Source: Reclinomonas americana ATCC 50394
Taxonomy: Eukaryota; Jakobida; Jakobea; Jakobida
Reading direction: 5' to 3'
Assembly: GCA_048213135.1 (NCBI GenBank)
Contig: PS015106.1
Location: 1 to 25,860, forward strand
DNA: 25,860 bases
Shown here: piece after piece, positions 20,879-25,860 of the stretch
Position numbering within the stretch: the first letter of the stretch is position 1
Layout: the number at the start of each line of letters is the position of its first letter
The notes under the pieces: model-generated
Database searches by the model: none
The model's input: the letters and a program-made list of their open reading frames with translations, nothing else
What the model was told of the DNA's origin: nothing
Position numbers and translations under genes: made by a program

Positions 20879-21496
20879 GTGGTTGCAGGTGCGTCGCGGA
20901 CAAACTGATTCCTGCGCTTCGCGCTTTAGACTCATCCCACAGACACTCTCACACAGAGATTGCTCTCTGCCGACTCGGTGCTCAGTGGTGCGATCTGCAA
21001 CCGCGATGGCCTGCTCCACGCGGCCACTGAGGACATGCAGGTCTCTCCTATCACCCACACGCACGCATACTTTCCTGTTCTCTCTCTCCGCCTCACACGC
21101 CTTGTCGCAGCCGTCGCGATCGGAGCTCGTGACGTTGGTGGATTTCTTTGTGAATCCCGACGGCCATGTTGACGACACGTTCACAGTGGCCGGCCTGCTG
21201 CTCCAGTCCACTGCCACGGGGACCGACGTGCTGATGGCCAGGCAGCCACTGACCGACGAGGAGTCGCAGCAGCAGAAGCGACTCGGATTCGTGTGCATCG
21301 CCACGAACAAGCTGCTAGTCATGGTGACGTACAACTTTCGCACGCAGGCGCCGGGTCTCGTGATCGGTGAGCCCTCTCTTCACGTTACAATCCACGTTTC
21401 ATGTACATTCTTGCTGCTGTTGCTGTTGTTGCTAAAGCACAACACGCAGACGCACTGCAACAGGTGACCGATGCGCTGCGCCATGAATCTCTGTGA
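20879..21496 (+). CDS. Small roadblock/LC7-like protein (tentative), 5' end in gap
   Basis: Exons: end of exon 1 at 20888 (CAG|GTGCGT, tentative), 20957-21040, 21111-21366, 21450-21496 with TGA at 21494. About 128 residues after exon 1: RLLSADSVLSGAICNRDGLL, a linker, then TFTVAGLLLQ, KRLGFVCIATNKLLVMVTY and LVIDALQQVTDAL. The order of a first strand with a D-G turn, a helix, two paired strands and a closing helix resembles roadblock/LC7 or LAMTOR-type small adaptors, which act as GTPase or dynein scaffolds. Similarity is by pattern only, with no diagnostic motif, so a longin-like or other fold is possible. Splice phases agree at every junction (g|AC gives Asp). It converges on the coiled-coil gene with only 7 bp between stop codons. 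Confidence 0.55.
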
Positions 21497-21503
21497 GCCT
21501 CAT
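21497..21503. other. 7-bp gap between convergent stop codons
   Basis: The roadblock-like stop (21494-21496, +) and the coiled-coil stop (21504-21506, -) are 7 bp apart. Each 3' untranslated region must therefore lie inside the other gene's coding sequence on the opposite strand. Confidence 0.7.
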
Positions 21504-24500
21504 TCATGAGTGCGTGCTCGACGACGCCGTGCGATCGCGCGGCAGCACGGCGCGATCCGTGGCCGCAGTATCGGCGCGGCCGCCGTTGCTGCTATCGTGT
21601 GGCCTTCGATCGAGAAGCGCCACCACTCGTCGCAGCTCATCCTGCATTTTTCACGCGGGTCACAACGACAGTGTGAGTGAGTCGCCCCCCCGGCGGTGCA
21701 CCGGCGTACCTGGCTCACGTGCATCTCGTCGCGCGCCTGTTGCAGCTGCTCTCGCAGCTTTGCGTTCTCCTGGCGCAGCGCGCCCGTCACCTCCGACGCA
21801 AACACTTGCGAATTGCCTGTCTGTGCCGTGATCTGCACCGGAAGAGAGAGTGAGGAGGGAGGGGGGTGTGCACGATCCACTGGGCGGTAGCCACGGGCAT
21901 GTTGCGCGTACCAGCTGCTCCTGCAGACGCTCCACTTCGGCCTCCAAGTCGTACAGACGACGTGCCGCGTTGGCGTCACCCTGTGCAACCATTGATAAGT
22001 AAAATAACAATAACCGAAGATCATCAACACCCACTTCACGGAAGCACACCATGGTGGAGGCCAGCACGTCGTTCCACTTTTCCAGCTCTTCAATGCGTGT
22101 TTCTCTGCAAGGCAGACGACTGTGAGTACCTTGTGTGGGTGTGTATGCCCACCACTGCACACACTCAACTTGCTGGCGACAGCGGCTCGCATCTCGTCAC
22201 GCTCGCGTGCAAACATCTTCATCTTCGAGTCGAGAATGTCCTTGAGAGTGGCCCGCTGCTCCTCTAGCTCCCGCAGTTGCAACGAAAACTGGCGATGCTC
22301 ACTGTGCAAAGCATCACGGTCGGCGGCAAAGAAACACACCACGCCCGTTGCCCCATTTGTGACTGACTGACCTGTCATCCCCGGCGTGAGCGCGCAGCGC
22401 ATCACGCTCTGTCGTCAGCGTCTGAATCAGCTGCTCAGTGATCTCTGCCTCCTGCTCGTAATCGTGGATCTGCTCCTCCAGCCTGCAGAACCAGGCGGTG
22501 AGAAGGTACCGGCGTGGTGACAACAAGGCGACTGAAACGAAACGTGCGCACGGTCTCCGCCAAGTGCAAACGCTCAGCCTCCAACCGCGTCCGCGCAGCC
22601 ATGGCCTCCTCCAACTTGGAATGCAAGAGCTCCTCACGCGCCGAACTGGCCACCAGATGCGCCTCCGCTTGGGCTAATCTCTTCTGCAGTGATTCCACAC
22701 CTCCCGATGCACTGTTCTGCAGTTCCACCAGCCGTTCTTGCAGCTCAGCTGCGCAGGCAAGACGTGAGCGTCGCACGCGAGGTGCATGCCGCCTCGCAAC
22801 GATCACGCACCGTGCTCATTCAGCAGCGCTCGATTCTTCTCACACGCGTGGTCATATTGTACCTTGAGTTCCTTCAGTTGATGGTGGGTGGCCTCTGTGT
22901 GGAAAAGGTAAACAATGAGGAACAAAGTCCAGACGACACGCTGCGCAGTGATGACACGCAACTGGCTTCACTCTCTAATAGATCGGCTCGCTGGTGCGCC
23001 ATCAGCAGCTCCTGAGAGAGCGACGTGGCATCTTGGTCGTGCTTCTCTGCTCGGCCACGAGTGAGTACACGAAATGCGGCGCACAAATGGGACAAGAAGC
23101 GGAAACGAACCAAACAGATCACGCAGTCGCTTGTTCTCCTCGACAAACTGACGCAGTGTATCGGCTTCAGCACGGGCCTGCTTTGCAACCTTGTCCGACT
23201 TTTCTTGCTCGGAGGAAGCTTGATGCACGCGTCGTTGCATCTCCTGCTGCAGCTCATCGCACATTTGTTGCAGGCTTTTGATCGCCAGCCGATGAGCAAG
23301 ATAGGTGCACCGCTCACTTTGATTCTTATCAGGCACAACGTACCGAATTACTTCGGCCTGGTACGTAGTGTTGGCACTGCTCCACTCGTCCATCTGACGC
23401 TCGAGTTTCGCCACGTAGGTATTCATGTTGGTCTGGGTGTGACGAGTGCGCTCCGCCTACAGCGACGAGTCAGTGAGCGTGAATGTCACAAGAGGAAAAC
23501 ACACTGCACACAAACCAAGGTCGCGTACTCGCTGATGAGTGACGTGGCCTGCACACCACACTCGCACACCTCCTCGATCAACATTTCCGCCACCGGCAAC
23601 AGTTCGCCAGCACCTGCCACGATGTGCGTTACTATTATTGCAAGAGCAAGTGCGGCGTTGTAGTGCTTGTCGACGCAACTCATGCGCGAGAGCGGCTGCT
23701 GCAAATCGACGCGACTCGTAATGTGCGCCGGTGGTCGACTCAGTCCCTCTGGCCGACTGCTGGTCAGCGTCTCGGCAAACTGGCGATGCATGCGCTGGAG
23801 TCGCGGAATACTCTGTGTGGTCAAACCCGTCGTCGTCGTTAGCCAGCCACCCGTGATGAACAAGGCAGAGCGAGTGCCACCACCCCTCACAGACCATGTG
23901 CAGCATGCGCTCCAACTGCTCCTTGGTGGCTTCGAGTAGGCGTGAACCCTGCAGAATGGTCGCATTCGCGCGTTCCACTTGCCGCAATTGTTCAGCAGTG
24001 ATGTTGACTTGCGCACGCAATTCGTCGGCCTCGGAGCGAGCGGCAGGTGGCGAACTGAGTACAACGTGATGCTCGCCGCCTCCACTGCCACCACCACTGC
24101 TGGAAGAGCCGCCACTTCGTTTGCTGCTGCAGTGCGATGCGCTTCAGCTCCAGACATCACCAGGCGATACATACAGCACAGGGACGCACCTTGTAACCAG
24201 GTGGCGCAGGTCTTCAATAGATTCCGCCAGCAGCGGGAACTCGCGCACCAGCAGTTCGTCAGTGACACCCATGGGTGCGACGGGCTGTGCGCAGACAACC
24301 AAATAAAATATAAGATTGCTGACAAATGAAGGAATGCAGTGATGTTCGCGAACCGATGGAAGCGACGCCGAGTGCGACGTGGTGGCCAGCGCCTGCAATA
24401 TCACGTTTGTGAACCGAACAGCTGCAAGCTGAACAGACATCACATACAAACCTTCACATGCACAAGTTTCTGAATCACAAAGCGAATAATGGCCTCCAGC

Positions 24501-25860
24501 TTCTCGGCCTGCGAGCAGCACGCCCGTCAGCAACAAAGCGAGATGATTTCATACACAGCAAAAAAAGCACATGCCTTTCGTGTGAACTTGGTGCGTTCCG
24601 CAGCCATAAAGCCATTCTCCGTCATGAGTGCCTGCCGTTGCGCCGTCGCCGCCTCCAAGGCCTGCTCCAGGATGCGCACCTCCTCCGTCGACTCGTTCAA
24701 CTTGGTAGTGCACCTGGTAAGCGCCGCCTTGGCATCCTCTGCAGCTGGTTGTGAGCAAACAGAGTCACAACACACATACACCAGTGAGGCGCAATTACGC
24801 ACCACACTCTCCCTTCACGTGAGCGAGTTTCTCCTCGGCGTGGCGCAGCTTGAGGGAGACATCCTCGAAGGGCTTGGAGAAGCGCTCGGATGCCTCCTGA
24901 ATGAGACGCTGGATGCGCTCGTTGCTCTCGCGCTGCACATTGACTAGACGCTCTTCGTACTCCGACACCACTTTGGTCTCGCGTTGTGCCACTTCGCGCT
25001 CCACACGCTCGCTCTGCGACTGCACCTCGGCCGTCGCCTTGTCGAGTCGGTGCAGCAGATTGGCACGGGACTCATTCAGGGTCGTGCACCGCAGCTCGGT
25101 CTCCTCCAGCTGCTGGAGAATCTCTTCCGCCTGTCGCAGAGTCTCACTGGCAGCCTCGGGCAGTGACTACGTGTCACGATAAGATTCAACACCAACGTGT
25201 GAATGTGAGACTACGACACTACGAACCATCTCCGATGGAGGTCGGCTGTACGTCTCGGCCACGTCACCGGACTCCAGTGGCGAGCGTCGAAGAGCTTTGC
25301 GCCGTCGTGTGTCGAGTCGCACCAAGAAGCGCTCCATACTCTTGCGTGCACTGCGTAATTACGTGCGTGAGTACTTGAGCGACGAACAGAGAAAGATGTC
25401 TGGCGACGCACCTTTCTGTGTCTGCACTCAACACCTCCACTTGCGACTTCAGGCCACCGACACCTGAGTGGATAAGCGAATGAGAAATACGTGGCGAGTG
25501 GACAACAGAGAACGACAATGTCTTTCGCACCGGTGGTGACGGCGAATTTCTCATGCTTCAGTTCCTCGACGGTCAGCGCCAGCGACGCGAGCTGTCGCTC
25601 CTGTTGCACCAGCTGCTCGCGTGTTTCACGCAGTTCCTTGTTGAGCTCCTCGTTCTCCAGTGACTTGGCCTCGCGCACGGTGACGAGCTTGGCAATCCGA
25701 TCCTTGCAGCGCGCCACCTCCTCGTTGAGGAAGACGACACGCTCTTCCATTGCAGCCTTTTCACTGCGTGGAGGAGAAAGGGGGTGTGAGGTGCGTCAGC
25801 ATGCTGGTGATGCTCGACTGGCCACGCAACACAGCGAGTGCCTGCATGGCAGTGTCCTTT
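21504..25860 (-). CDS. Long coiled-coil protein, unrecognised, 22 exons (5' end outside window)
   Basis: Minus-strand exons 25860-25831, 25763-25531, 25463-25412, 25350-25227, 25166-24803, 24738-24575, 24508-24452, 24392-24354, 24284-24190, 24123-23895, 23812-23516, 23456-23344, 23274-23111, 23046-22963, 22894-22811, 22748-22544, 22482-22372, 22301-22170, 22104-22035, 21980-21912, 21832-21719, 21641-21504; 988 residues visible, every junction in phase. Most is heptad-rich coiled coil (e.g. ENEELNKELRETREQLVQQE, LEELEKWNDVLASTM-like, RLQEQL). One hydrophobic part, HYNAALALAIIVTHIVAGAGE at about 23600-23660, and a Gly/Ser linker (GGSSSSGGGSGGGEHH) break it. The C-terminus is polar (SSSTHS). It could be a centrosomal, ciliary or Golgi scaffold; I cannot assign a family. 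The intron after 24575 appears to use a GC donor (AAG|GCATGT). Confidence 0.8.

Overview
This window is nuclear DNA from a eukaryote, most likely a ciliated or flagellated protist. The genes carry many short spliceosomal introns (mostly about 58-80 nt) and encode eukaryote-only proteins: ENY2/Sus1, a kinesin-8, a tubulin-type cytosolic carboxypeptidase, a FYVE-PH protein, a Sen34 tRNA-splicing subunit and a MOB protein. Dinucleotide microsatellites and seven runs of N mark a draft assembly. I cannot name the species. There are no bacterial operons, tRNA/rRNA genes, CRISPR arrays or transposon genes that I can support.

Layout, left to right: (1) 3' end of an ABHD/YheT-type alpha/beta hydrolase, +, 38-434; (2) Sen34-like tRNA endonuclease subunit, -, 501-1254; a degenerate tandem repeat and a CT/GA microsatellite with a gap, 1261-2130; (3) an F-box/LRR/MOB fusion protein, +, 2359-5794; (4) ENY2/Sus1, -, 6210-7614, with a repeat-filled intron; (5) FYVE-PH protein, +, 7659-8665; a second ~120-bp repeat array, 8620-9245; (6) YhhN/TMEM86 lysoplasmalogenase-like membrane protein, -, 9220-10248; (7) CCP2/3-like cytosolic carboxypeptidase with a long low-complexity tail, +, 10546-16406; (8) kinesin-8, -, 16730-~20800; (9) a small roadblock-like protein, +, ~20879-21496; (10) a long coiled-coil protein, -, 21504 to beyond the right edge.

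The ten genes alternate strand without exception (+-+-+-+-+-), so each gene is convergent with one neighbour and divergent from the other. Spacers can be tiny: 44 bp between the ENY2 and FYVE-PH start codons, and 7 bp between the stops of genes 9 and 10. I rebuilt exon structures by hand from GT-AG sites, intron phase and family similarity. Where the family is well known (ENY2, carboxypeptidase, MOB, kinesin) the joined exons restore conserved motifs exactly.

The most notable points are the F-box-LRR-MOB architecture, a recurrent unusual 5' splice site (GTTGCG after a non-G base) used by at least 13 introns, the strict strand alternation, and three unrelated tandem arrays that share a unit of about 100-121 bp. 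Functionally, the kinesin-8 and the carboxypeptidase both act on microtubules or axonemes; the other genes are housekeeping (SAGA/TREX-2, tRNA splicing, PI3P signalling, lipid metabolism) and show no obvious pathway link.
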